Part shown: positions 1 to 10,479 of the stretch, one piece after another | Layout of the letters: each line of letters starts with the position of its first letter | Numbering within the stretch: position 1 is the stretch's first letter | Assembly: GCA_015680685.1 (NCBI GenBank) | Contig: MNCI01033474.1 | Location: forward strand, 926,009-990,008 | Direction of reading: 5' to 3' | DNA from: Gnetum montanum | Taxonomy: Eukaryota > Streptophyta > Gnetopsida > Gnetales > Gnetaceae | Length of the DNA stretch: 64,000 bases | The notes under the pieces: model-generated | The model's input: the letters and a program-made list of their open reading frames with translations, nothing else | Database searches by the model: none | Told to the model about the DNA's origin: nothing | Position numbers and translations under genes: made by a program

Positions 1-713
1 TAAGCCTTGGATCACCTTGAGCAAGTGCTAAAATGATGTTTTAAAACCAACTTGTGGCCCAATTGGCAAAAAATTCACAAGCAGGAATTGAGGTAGACCC
101 TAAGAAAATAAAGGTTATCTAAAGAATAACCCACCAAATAGAAATCGTCAAATACATTCAATCATTCCTTGGACACACTGGCTACTACTGGTGATTCATG
201 GAGAATTTCTCTAAGATTGCAAGGTTGTTGGTGGGGCTAACAAAGAAAGATGCTCCATTTGTTTGAACCGTAGAATGTGAAAAAGCAGTCCAATAGCTAA
301 ACAGGAAACTTGTAGAAACTCCAATACTACAAGTACCTAACTGGTCTAGACCATTTCATGTTATGATGGATGCATCAAATTATACCTTGGGAGTCATGCT
401 TATGCAGATGGATGATAAGAAACATCCATACTACATCCACTGCATTAGTTGAAGCATTGTGGGTGCACAACTAAACTATGACACTATAGAAAAAGAATTG
501 ATGGCAATTGTGTTTGTTATAGATAATTTTAGGCATTATGTGCTTGAATACAAGGTGTTTGTGCATACGGACCACAATGCCATCTACTTCCTAATGAATG
601 ATCCAATGGTAAGTCTTCATGTCATACGATGGCATGTGATCTTGCAGGACTTCAATCTTATGATGGTAGATCAAAAGGGCATTGAGAATGTGATCACTAA
701 TCACTTGTCTTAG
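1..713 (+). pseudogene. Athila/Tat-like Ty3/gypsy pol: RT connection and RNase H
   Basis: This is the 3' part of a reverse transcriptase-RNase H region, already under way at base 1. Translation shows the connection motif FLGHTGYYW (about 168-195), then the Ty3-type RNase H start DASNYTLGVML (about 370-402), the ELMAIVF segment carrying the catalytic Glu, and VHTDHNAIYFL with a catalytic Asp (about 560-590). One frame can be followed with hardly any indels. It is broken by stops such as YW*F, PFV*T and VQ*L that CGA, TGG or CAG codons would give after C-to-T or G-to-A change. RNase H degrades the RNA template during retrotransposon replication. It runs into the integrase remnant downstream. 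The absence of a chromodomain and the long 3' tail place it with the Athila/Tat group rather than the chromoviruses. Non-functional. Confidence 0.85.
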
Positions 714-837
714 TTATGATGGGACAACAAAGAGGAAGAAAACCCATTATTTGATATGTTTCATGATGAATTCCTTTTTGCTAGGGCTAAAACTGAATAA
801 TTTCCTAATGAGCCTAAATGGTATGATGACATTCTCA

Positions 838-2100
838 CCTATCTTCTCATCCAAAAGATTCCATAAGGGTTGGACCACTATAAGAACCAATAGCTTCTTC
901 ACCAAGTAAAACACTTCATGGAGATCAACGAACACCTCTACAAGGTGTGTGCCGATGGCTTGGTTTGTTGGTGTGTCCTTGATGTTGATCAACTACATGT
1001 TCTCCAAGACACTCATGAGGGTCCTTGTGGAGGATACTATGCTAGGAGATGCATGACCATTAAAATCCTGATGGTAGGGTACTATTGGTCAACAATCTTC
1101 TAGGATTCTCATCATTACATCCACTCTTGTGAATGATGCCAACAAGATGATAGAATGACTACTTGAATGAAGGAACCTTAACAATGGATTTAACCACTAG
1201 AATCCTTTTACATAAAGGGCATTAATTTCATGGGTTCCATCACACCCATGTCAAATGGAAAGGTCTACATCATAGTTACTATTGACTATTGTATGAAATG
1301 GGTAGAAGCAGCAACCATCATCAACTGTACATCTTCTACTTCTACTTGGGTTATACAACAAAATATTGTAAATAAGTTTGGTATGCCACGTGCATTAATT
1401 TCTGATAATGGAATTCACTTTACATGAACTACTTTTAGAAAGCTCATGCAACACTTGGGGGTTGAACATAAACTCACAACACCCTACCACCTCCAAGCCA
1501 ATGGTTACACTAAGGTTACCGATAGGGAAATCACAAGGATTCTAATAGGAACTATTAGTAAATATAGGAAAGACTGGAGCACAAAACTCAATGATGCCCT
1601 TTGAGCCCACCACTCAACATGGAAACTTCCTATAGGCTATTCTTCCTATGAGGTTGTGTATAGAAAATTACCAACACTTCCTATTCAATTTGAGCTCCAT
1701 ACACTTTCAACAGCTTGTGACCTTGACCTTAACTTGAGTCTAGCATAAAAAGAAAGACTAATGAATCTCAACCTTCTAGATGAAAATTGATTAGTAGCCC
1801 TATCATGTAATGATTTGTACAAGGTCTACAACAAAAAGCATCATGACCTTAAAATTAGAAAAGTTAAATTTCAACCAGGAGATAAGGTTTTCTACTAGAG
1901 TCCCATGCATGTACCTCAAGAAACTAAGTTCCAAACATTCTGGGAAGGACCTTACATCATTTATGAAACTTTTCCTTTTCAGGCTATTATGATCTACAAA
2001 CCTAAGAGCTTAAAAAAGAAATAGCTGGTTAACATCCAACAAATCAAACCTTTCCATGAGCATAATCTAGCTAATACAACAAATGACTCATTAGATGGAA
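838..2100 (+). pseudogene. Athila/Tat-like integrase remnant
   Basis: Continuation of the upstream pol frame. The zinc-binding region is recognisable as DTHEGPCGGYY followed by HSCE*CQ (about 1005-1140); the second His of the HHCC motif appears as Tyr. The catalytic core shows KVYIIVTIDYCMKWVEA (first Asp, near 1283), then ISDNGIHFT (second Asp, near 1405). The expected Glu after PYHLQANG is Lys, so the D,D,E triad is incomplete. A C-terminal WEGPYIIYETF segment lies near 1940. Integrase would insert cDNA into the host genome. Several in-frame stops make this a pseudogene. No chromodomain is seen, and the frame runs on toward the polypurine tract at 2141. Confidence 0.87.
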
Positions 2101-2140
2101 AACCACACTCCATATTTTGGATATTTTCCTTTAAACTTAG

Positions 2141-2156
2141 TCATGGGGGAGATGGC
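2141..2156 (+). other. internal (central-like) polypurine tract
   Basis: A TCATGGGGGAGATGG purine run directly follows the end of the pol frame. The same core occurs in reverse complement in elements A (about 33141-33160) and B (about 41375-41392). It resembles the terminal polypurine tract of this family (TCATGGGGGTA just before the LTR) but lies about 2 kb upstream of the 3' LTR. Its role as a second plus-strand priming site is inferred. Confidence 0.55.
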
Positions 2157-2199
2157 CATCCATGCTAACCATATAAGTATATCCTCAAGTTTTTACCCT

Positions 2200-2390
2200 T
2201 CTTGTTTTACAACTTTTTGTTTTTCACATTCTTTATTTTACATCTTCCTATTTTCATGTTATTAATCTTTTCTAAATTTTGTTTTACACCATCGTTAGTA
2301 CATTTTCTATTTCTTGAATATTTTACACTTTCTTTTATGTTTTCTTTTACTTTGGTGTCATTTTCTAATATTTTATTAATAAGTGCCAAG
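2200..2390 (+). repeat. T-rich TTTTGTTTTACA-type degenerate minisatellite
   Basis: Loose repetition of a T-rich unit ending in TTTTACA or TTTACAC starts about 60 bases after the internal polypurine tract. The equivalent position in element B holds a clearer array with a unit of about 17 bp, and element A a shorter one. Confidence 0.5.
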
Positions 2391-2779
2391 CACAATGGTA
2401 ATGTGTTTCTTGATGGTGGTATGTACTATTTTGTTATTTGATTATTGGTGTCTAGATTCTGGCTTTGAATTTTGGTACAGATGATTAGGAGATGGTTTCT
2501 TTTTCATGCAACAAGTAATGAGTCCACAACATCCACCCATCCACAAACTCAATAGTTTTCCTTATTCTAGAAATGTGTAGTCCCTTTTTAATTAACAAAA
2601 CTTTAAAAAAATTGTAACTTTGATAGTTTCTATAATTGGAAAGGATTCAAAGGTTTGAAGAGGGTGTGACTTTAAGGGGATTCAATATTCCTTATTCCTT
2701 TTTATTTGCATGGGTGCATGTGTTTTTTCATGGATTTTCTACCATTCTGTGTTGATCAATGAAAGGAAGTTGAATAAGT

Positions 2780-2924
2780 CTTTGCATGGTGTGGTTCTCA
2801 TAAAAAAATAAATCGGAATTCAAAGCATATCCATTAGATAAAATAAATACATATATCTTTGCATGGTGTGGTTTCCATTTAAAAAAATGATGGGAATTCA
2901 AAGCACACCCTTAGACAAAATAAA
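2780..2924 (+). repeat. local tandem duplication of about 69 bp
   Basis: Two adjacent copies (2780-2848 and 2857-2924) begin CTTTGCATGGTGTGG and end near GACAAAATAAA, with moderate divergence. Elements A and B have this block only once (near 32525 and 40640), so the duplication arose in this copy. Confidence 0.65.
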
Positions 2925-4133
2925 CAAGCTATAAGCACTAGTTATGGGACTAAAAAGGCATATTACCTATGCCTAAAGATCCCCTCTAACTAAGGCCCTT
3001 CCTTACTTCCTATTTCTCTTTTCTTCATTAATAAGGAATGGTAGTTGTTTTGTGAGAGCACTCTTGTGTCTGAAGGGGATGGACTAGTCTTAGAATGATG
3101 ATGCCAAGTTACTAAATGAGGTTGGTTTTGGTATGGAATAATGATGGATCCTATTAAGTCATTTAACCATAAAATTCACAAGGGACTTCATGTGACATTA
3201 ATCTAGAACTCCATTCCACTTTCTCTCATCCATCTATGTTTTTCATGTCTCACCTCATTGTTGGTTTTATGTTCTTGTTTGCTGTCTTGGTTTGATATGT
3301 TGAAATTCTTTAGTAGTTTCTTCTAGGTTTTTGTACTTAACCTTTCAAAACCATTAATCATCCATGAAGCCCATAGAATCTTTAGTTTGAAGTTATGCAA
3401 GGGCACAAAAGGCCTGTGCCTACTTTGGAAAGGATGCACTTGCATATCTCTTAGTGGGATTAGTTAAGTTCTTTACCCTTAGACACTCTTACAATCAAAT
3501 CCTTTTATTTACATCATCAATGACATCCAATTATGCACATCTTCAAAAAAATATTTAGTGGAATTTCCTTTTTATTGTTTTGAATTCTTACATCCTCTTC
3601 AAATATTTTTTTGTATAGAATTTTTTCAAATATAATGAATTTCTTATCTATCTTACCCTATTTGTCAACCTTTGTGCTAACACTTCTAAAGGAATCTATC
3701 TACCACAATCACAACCTAGCTAAGTGTGACCATTGATGAGACAAGGCATTTAATAGCTATGTATTATACATTTCATATTAATTGATGATTCTATTGTGAT
3801 TGTAGTAGGAAGCATGGACTGGAAGCAAGACTATCTTCACCAAGGATGATGCAGCAGTACCACACAACGAGGACCATTCATGATCATTAGCTCTTTTCTT
3901 TTGATCTTCAACCACCAAGAGGGATGGATGTTAATTCTACCTAGGGTATTCACTTCTCTTATTATGAACATCCAATTTTGTAAAATATTTTAATTCCATA
4001 CACTTGAGCACTCAGAGTCTGTTTATTCCATCTAAGTTAGTTTGTATGCCAGTCAATAATCCCATACCTTCCCAATATTTTCTAAGGAACTTTTTTTGCC
4101 TCTTATTCACTTGAGGATGAGCTTTCAATTAGT

Positions 4134-5002
4134 CATGGAGGTATGATGAGTCATGTTCTAACAAGCTTTGATATTAAATACACAATATTGTTTTCACAAC
4201 ATTGGATACCTAATGTCAGAGCCCAGGATGTGATGCTAGATATCTGATATTACAAGGTATATGCTAGCCTATAAATATAGTGCTCAGGCTCACGATTTTG
4301 ATATTAGTTTATGTCATAGTTAGCAAAATTCTTATAGTTTATTTTTTCCAAAGTTAGAATATTTTCTAAGTGCCCATAGTAGGATTCTAAGTGTGTATGG
4401 ATCTTTATTTGAACACTAATGTACCTAAGCACAACATTGTGATAGGAATAAAAATGAACCCTTTTAATAATCCTTGCAGCACTGAGAATAGAGTAATGCT
4501 TCCTTTAGTGCACTTTACTTTCATGCACTTTACTTTAATGTATTTAAATTAAGAAATTAATTCCTAGTTGTTAATGAACACAAGCACAACCACTTCAAGC
4601 ATACATATAGTGTTTAGTAACCCATCAATGTTTAACATTTGGTAGCCCAACAATGCTTATGTGTTCTAGATGTGTCTAAGAAAGTGGAACAGGTACTTGT
4701 GTTAGGCTAGCTAAGTAGTGAATGAATTAGATCTTAAATTACTCTATTTTTCATTCTTTTCATAGACAATTAAACTTATAAAACATAAAATGAGAAAAAT
4801 CATGTACCTCAATTACACTTAAATCATACCCTTGAGCTTCACAAGTGTAGTTGGGAAGACAATGAACATTTTCAATGCCCATTTCACTTCCTAAAGAAAC
4901 TAGTGCACTAGAGAACTATAGGTCCTTGTAATTCAACTGGATCATGTATGAATGCCTTAGTGATTCATATGGTTGGGTGTAGGGGTACCTTGTTGCTCAT
5001 CA
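4134..5002 (+). mobile_element. Athila-like 3' LTR with its polypurine tract
   Basis: The terminal polypurine tract (4134-4143, CATGGAGGTA) abuts an LTR at 4144-5002. The LTR begins TGATGAG and ends GCTCATCA, giving the family's 7-bp terminal inverted repeat. A TATA box (TATAAATA, 4270-4277) follows a decayed palindrome region. The LTR end GGGTGTAGGGGTACC...CTCATCA matches the LTRs at 5805, 30415, 36519, 38229, 44835 and 63069. It is the most diverged copy. The 5' part of this element lies outside the window, so no TSD can be tested. Confidence 0.88.
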
Positions 5003-5089
5003 CTAGTCATTCCTTAACTACACTTATTTTTTGATAAATGAACTTATAAACCTTGTTTTATTACTATGTGACTAAGGCATGCTACTTCT

Positions 5090-5804
5090 TTTTTAAAAAA
5101 TCACATTGACTAATTTAAATTTTTATTGATTTTAATTTATAATTTTATTAAATTTTAAAAATAATTAATGTATTTTTTCTCATTTTAGAGTACACTATTA
5201 TATGACCCATTAACACTAACACTACAACAAACTTATCCAGATACTCATTAAAAATATTAGTTATAAGAGCCATAATATTTCAAATATGATGGTTAATCTA
5301 AATGACATTACAATAAATTTATGTAATATGTATCTTGTTTTAAAAGAGGTATTCTTAATATCTTTTTCTTTAATTCTTATTTGGTGCTGACTTGAATTTG
5401 AATTAATCTTTGAAAAATAACATGTCCCTGTAAGTTGATTAAATAGGTCATCAACTCTAAATAAGGGATCAACATTTTTAACTATTACCTTATTTAGTGC
5501 CTTAAATCAATGCATAAATCTTAGGATATCATTGTTTTTCTTGAAAAACAAGGCCAATGCATCCCAAGGAAAGACACTAGGTTGTATTTTACCTTTCTTT
5601 AATAATTAATCTAGTTGCATTTTTAAAGGGCTTCTGATATGGATTCTATTCGGTTTATTTAGATGATATTCTTTAGCTTCACAAAATACTAAGTGTTCAA
5701 ATTCCTTAAGTTCTCTAGGAAGTTCAACGTTAATTAAATTTTGAGGTTTATTTACCTTCACTACAAACATGGTTACAACATTTTTTAACAAATATTTTAT
5801 TTTG
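5090..5804 (-). pseudogene. gypsy3 reverse transcriptase, N-terminal half
   Basis: Read on the minus strand, 5804 down to about 5090 gives fragments typical of Ty3/gypsy RT: a LQPSVFPWDALALFFKK-like stretch, RVDDLFNQLTGTCYFSKI, and QHQIRIKEKDIKNTSFKTRY. The catalytic FMDD box has decayed (LVLMGHIIVYSK in its place, near 5200). Nearly every block is broken by stops or shifts. The same family is better preserved at 24590-25380 (gypsy2). The solo LTR at 5805-6622 separates this piece from the protease at 6623-7074, and removing that LTR makes the two flanks align continuously with gypsy2. Confidence 0.75.
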
Positions 5805-6622
5805 TGATGGGACGCGATATCACATGGGCCACGATATCACGTCTTCCCTCGCGATATCGCATACGCAATATCGCAGTGTGCCGCCAAGTCCATAAATAAG
5901 AGGTGGCTCTCCCTTGTTTCTAAATCTAGGCTAGACCATAGCGAAACTCTAGCATTTTTACCTCTCTAGAGATAAAATAATTTCCATGTACCCGCAGTAG
6001 GAGGAGCTCCAAAGTGAACAAATCTTTATTAGAGCAAATATTGTACCTGAACATAAGTTTGTGTACGTAAATAAAGACAAACTTCTTGGATAAACCTTAC
6101 AGTGCATGGACTAAGCTAGATATGACTTTATTTATTGTTATTTATTGTTTATTGTTTAAATTATTTATTAGTTCATTAAATCTCTCTCGACCCTTCTCTC
6201 CTAGTTAAGTGCATTCAATACGACCGTTTCAAGCACGTGTGTTACACTTGGTGATCCCAGCAATGACTAGCATTTGGTAACCATGGTTACATTGGTTTAG
6301 GGTGTGAATGGTAAGTGGGAATGGATACTGATTCTAGGTTAATTAAGGCTTAGTTAGTTAGTTAAAGTTAGTTAATTAGTCTCTTCACCTTTCACCTCAT
6401 TAGCATAGGAGATAAAAACCAAAAAGATATAAAAATCATATACCTCAGACTTACTTAACCATACAACCATGAAAAATACAAGTAAGTTTGGGAAAACAAC
6501 AAATGATTAACCTTAAGTGTTCCATGAGGCATGTAGGCACTTAGTCTACGAAGTTCGACCAGATTGCGCATGTAACGCTTGTATTTGTATGGTTGAGTGT
6601 AGGGGTACCTCGCCACTCATCA
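5805..6622 (+). mobile_element. solo LTR of the Athila-like family
   Basis: An 818-bp LTR starting TGATGGGACGCG and ending CACTCATCA, with no internal region on either side. Flanking 5-mers are TTTTG (5800-5804) and TCTTG (6623-6627), a target duplication with one mismatch. The short U3 (5805-5891) holds four GATATC-centred palindromes (such as GCGATATCGC) before a TATA variant (ATAAATAA, 5892-5899). Both flanks belong to gypsy3, and excising the LTR plus one TSD copy restores the gypsy3 alignment. This is the footprint expected of unequal LTR-LTR recombination of a full element. Confidence 0.93.
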
Positions 6623-7074
6623 TCTTGTTTAATGATTATGGTATAAATCTTACTTACTATTTATACCTTTCTTAGAACCTTAACTCTATCAATGGTAAGA
6701 ATTTTTAGAATACAAAGTCCAAAATAAGTAGTAACATTGAACCTTTAAAGAAAATACATACCTATAATTGCATCTATGTCCTGTAATTTGAATTCATAGA
6801 AATCATAGAAAAAATAAAGTTCTTCCATACACATTTAAATTCATTGTACATTGAATGCTTACTTACTGTAGTTCCATCTACAAGTTTAATCTTAGCCACT
6901 TTCTTTAAATCTAGGGTTAGGTTTAATGTCTTGACTAGACTAGATAAAATAAAGTTATTACTTACATCAATATCTATTAAAAATTTGATCTTTTTATCCC
7001 AAATAGATCCTTCAATAAGAAGTAAATAAAATTGAAATTTATACAAATATAATTTGACATATGCTAAAATTTTG
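6623..7074 (-). pseudogene. gypsy3 aspartic protease region
   Basis: Minus-strand reading gives KFLIDIDVSNNFILSS (about 6950-7000), the position of the retropepsin LIDSGAS-NFIS motif, followed by a TLNLTLDLKKVAKIKLVDGTTVSKH segment. The active-site Asp is kept but the DSG/DTG motif is changed to DID. The same order and wording occur at 25592-25774 in gypsy2. The alignment with gypsy2 stops abruptly after GCTAAAATTTT at about 7064-7074, where the copia-type LTR remnant begins. This is a broken fragment of an old gypsy element. Confidence 0.78.
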
Positions 7075-7075
7075 A

Positions 7076-7259
7076 GGTGTGGATCCTCAAACCACATTTT
7101 GAGAGCAACAAAGTTTAGAGGTGTGCTTGAGATCTATTCTTCAAGTGCGGATTACCCAAGTTGGGGAACCACATAAATTCATGTATGTGCTTTGTTTCAT
7201 AAAGGTTTGATTTGGGGAACTTATTCATCCCTTCCCCCTTCTAAGTTCAACAATTCACA
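7076..7259 (+). repeat. truncated 5' LTR of the copia-type element
   Basis: Matches the last part of the 3' LTR (about 12398-12580), including the blocks ACCACATTTTGAGAGCAAC and CCCAAGTTGGGGAACCACAT. It ends in CACA just before the primer site. About 784 bp of the outer LTR is missing relative to the 968-bp 3' copy. Confidence 0.85.
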
Positions 7260-7261
7260 AG

Positions 7262-7274
7262 TGGTATTAGAGCC
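7262..7274 (+). other. primer-binding site, initiator tRNA-Met type
   Basis: TGGTATTAGAGCC lies two bases after the LTR end. It differs at one position from the usual plant TGGTATCAGAGCC. It fixes the 5' LTR boundary and the plus orientation of the element. Confidence 0.85.
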
Positions 7275-7314
7275 TGGTATTGTTCTTTGTCATCATCAAC
7301 TTCAAAAGTGAACA

Positions 7315-8964
7315 ATGGAGGGGACATCTTACACAAAGGCACCCATGTTTAACAGATTTGACTTCACCTATTAGAAATAAAGAATGTAAGGTTTCTTCAA
7401 ATCCATGGAGTTTGAAGTATGGGAGTCAATTCTGAAAGGCTACGCTTCACCCACACTAGAATCATGAAGCCTTACAACAAATGGTCTTAAGAGAAAAATG
7501 ATAAGTTCATGTTTTCTTTAAAGCATAAATTTTTTGTATTTTGCATTAAATAAATTTGAATTAAATAGGGTAGTAGGATGTAAAATGGCCAAAGAAATTT
7601 GGCAAACTTTAGAAGCCACTTATGAAGGAACCTCTATTGTTAAGCAATTAAAATTATTAGTTTTACAAAGTGAATACAATAAACTCAAGATGAGAGAATG
7701 TGAGAAAATTAAGGGTTATTTTTCTAGAGATAATGATCTTTTTGTAGCAATTAGAGGAATAGGAAAGGATCTACCCAAAAGTGATGTGATTATTAAGATG
7801 ATTAGGACTCTTCAACCTAAGTTTAGACCCAAGGTCATGGCCATGGAAGAAATCAAAGACTTTTTAACTTTAAAATTTGAAGAGCTACAAAGTGCTCTCA
7901 TCACATATAAAATAAATCTCATAAGTGAAGAAGCTATTCAAGAAAGATCCATTGCCTTAAAGACTAATTTAAAGAAGAAGGAACTCAATGAACATGATGA
8001 GGGCAATGGAGAGAAAATTGCACTTCTCACCAAGAATCTATAACAACTAATTGCTAGGAATAACAAAGGTGCATTTCTATAAAGATTCAATTAGCCTAAA
8101 GGTAAAGAAAGAGGTAAGAACTTTAAACTCTAACTTAGATTTTTCTTTTATAGAATGTTGGATGTGTGGAGGTAGAGGTCATGTGGCCTTCGAATATCCT
8201 AGTAGCTTTAGGATGCAATACAAGAGCAAGTCTCTTGAAGAAGTAAAGAAGACAAACTTCTATATAAGTTGGGATGATGGGGAACATAGTGAAGAAGAAG
8301 TAGAGGAAGATGCAAAAAATTCTCAGATCCTTTACACGACCTTACTAATGATGATTCATCATATGATAAACTACATGATGATGAGAGGTTTGATTTATTA
8401 TGTAAAGAACTTTTGAATTTTCAAAATCTTTGTAATAAGTTAAATAAAAAAGTTAAGTCTAAAGAACATGAAATATCCTTGTTAAATTTGACTATTTATG
8501 ATCTTGATAAACAACTCTTAGACTTAAGGGCTAAGAATGAGAAGTTAACATTATCTTTAGAACAAGCCAAAGTGGAAGTTGCAAATGTTAAACTAATAAA
8601 TGAATGATTAATGAAGGAAAGGGAGTCCCTTCGAATGGTGCTAGAACAAGGAAGAAGTCCACAAGATAAAAGTGGACTTGGATGCTACCACCAAGAAGAG
8701 GACCTTGGAAAACCTTCATTCCAACTAAATAAACCTCTAAGAAATAAGAATAGTATATCAAGGGAAGCTTCTATCCAACAAAAAAATCCTCAAAGGTTTG
8801 GTTCTTCTAGTTATTTTTTCAATAGGAGAATTAGATGTTATTATTACAATAATATTGAGCACAAACAATGGGAGTGCAATCTAAAGTTTTATCACATTAG
8901 TACATGGGCATATCACAAGACTACTTTGTTTTATCAAAGTACAGTGAGAAAGGATTTTATGTAG
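7315..8964 (+). pseudogene. copia-type gag polyprotein
   Basis: The likely start is the ATG at 7315 (MEGTSYTKAPMFNRFDFTYW), giving the APxFNGxNYxYWK signature of plant copia gag. The best open stretch (7534-8043) shows AKEIWQTLEATYEGTS and LFVAIRGIGKDL, matching the UBN2/retrotransposon gag family. A zinc knuckle CWMCGGRGHVAFEY (about 8157-8200) has Tyr in place of the last Cys. A Lys/Leu/Glu-rich stretch at 8413-8607 looks like a coiled coil. A second knuckle-like segment RCYYYNNIEHKQWEC lies near 8836-8880. Frameshifts and stops separate these blocks. Gag would form the virus-like particle. No pol follows, so the element was either deleted or always dependent on helpers. Confidence 0.82.
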
Positions 8965-9279
8965 GATTACAAAGAAGCTGGGAAATAAACTCAAAGAGCC
9001 AAGGTTGTCAAAAAGGAATGGAGAATTGATTGATAAGACCAAAAGCATCAGGACACTTTCACCAAAAAATTTATAAGAGTAAGTCATGTCTTGGACATTG
9101 GGGAAGTTTGGCTCAAAGGAGATACCTCAAAAGAGGAAACTCATTCACTAGCTTTTTGAACTTCGTCACCTTTTGATACCATGACAAGTAGGTAAAGGTA
9201 ATGTTTTCTTTATGTTTTTAAGGTTTCTTAAAGATTGTAAACCAATGGCAATCTTCCAAAATCTCACCAAAATTTTTGA

Positions 9280-9440
9280 TGAAAGGCATCTTTCAAAAGT
9301 AAAAGACGTTTCTACAAAGATGTCTTTGAAACAAAAAAGATGTCTTTCTGATTTTTCTATTGTTACAAGGAAGACGTCTTCTATAAATGAAAGATGTCTA
9401 CTATATTTTTAACATGAAAAAAAGACATCTTTCTATCAAA
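9280..9440 (+). repeat. cluster of AGAYRTCT palindromic octamers
   Basis: About six copies of AGATGTCT, AGACATCT or AGACGTCT, often flanked as GAAAGATGTCTTC, occur in 160 bp between gag and ORF2. The same octamers recur in this element's 3' LTR (about 11768-11955) and in the unrelated chromovirus LTR (about 18905-19090). Confidence 0.7.
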
Positions 9441-9578
9441 AATGATGGCTCATTTTTTGTTCAAAGCCCTTGTTTTCCTATAGCTATAAAAGACAAAACC
9501 CCCATTTTTATTGTATTCTTCCATAGAGATCCCATAGAGATGACTAGGACTCCACCATTCATAGAAATTTTGGTAGAG

Positions 9579-10479
9579 ATGGCACATAAGAATGTTGGTA
9601 CATCTAAAAATACACCAAAGAAATTTATAAGAGGAAGTTGTAGCAATGTGTCACCTTCATACATGCCCCAATTTCATAGTGAAAATGCTCAACACATGTT
9701 TGAATCTACAAGAACCACTACCATTATTTTTTAGCATTCTCTTAATTTTCCTCTACATAGAAAACAAGATCTATTTAATTGTTTCAATCTTCTGAAGTGG
9801 ACATCTTTTATTTCTATGAATTTTCTTATCATTGAAGTGTTAATTCTTGAATTCTACTATAATATTGTCATTTCTGATGCTATTTTTAGAGCATTCACTT
9901 CCACTATTGGTGGGATTATTGATGAAGTCTCTCCTCAAATTGTAAATACACTTCTAGGTATTTCTAGTTCATATGTCTTTAGGATTGCCATAGAGTCTAT
10001 GCATGACATTGATACTAATGGTATAATGCCTATAGCTCATGATGAATTTTGTGATGTTCTATTTGGGAGAGATATGACATTTGATAAGGATCATATTGAG
10101 TGGAGGAATATGATTATTGATGCCTCTACCTTGTCACTTATTATTTTGAATAACATAATGGTGAAGGGAGGTAGTTACAATTATCTACTACCACCCCCAG
10201 ATTTTTGTACAATATTGCTTACTTATAGGATTATCATTAGATTTGGGACACATACTTTGTCAAGACATTTTAAGTCTTTATGCCAAGGAGAGAATCCTTG
10301 GGCACCCCTACCTCATTAGCTTGTTGATCTATGAGAGGGATGTACCTATTCCAAGGTTTCATTTGCTTAAAGGCAAGCAGAGTCTTAGTGAGTACACTAA
10401 GAAAAGGACTTCTTCTCATGTAGCAAAACTAGGATCCAGTACTAGACCTTTGAAGAAAAAGAAGGAAGCCTCTTCATAG
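9579..10479 (+). pseudogene. ORF2, plant-transposon-protein-like
   Basis: Starts at MAHKNVGTSKNTPKK and stays in one frame to 10319 with a single stop at 9732, then shifts +1 to a frame ending at 10479. Downstream of a Lys/Ser/Pro-rich head it reads LLKWTSFISMNFLIIEVLILEFYYN and a conserved-looking block to about 10300, then a basic tail (STRPLKKKKEASS). The layout, W--F then hydrophobic helix then EFY-N then LLGI, resembles the putative plant transposon protein domain often found as an extra ORF in plant LTR elements. A similar pattern occurs at 28823-29500 on the same strand. The function of the family is unknown to me, and the match is by pattern only. Confidence 0.55.

Larger units (their letters stand above)
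2157..4133 (+). other. non-coding 3' internal region of the Athila-like element
   Basis: About 2 kb between the internal purine tract and the terminal one. It aligns by eye with the reverse complement of 31195-33140 (element A) and 39279-41375 (element B). Shared blocks include a CTTTGCATGGTGTGGTTCTC segment and a CTCTAACTAAGGCCCTTC segment. Athila-like elements often carry an env-like ORF here, but I see no conserved long frame, only short AT-rich ones. Confidence 0.7.

Noticed and set aside
4144-5002. A second solo LTR
   Set aside because: The 60 bases before it match the terminal polypurine region of element A, and pol lies upstream on the same strand, so it is a 3' LTR. The flanking 5-mers AGGTA and CTAGT do not match.
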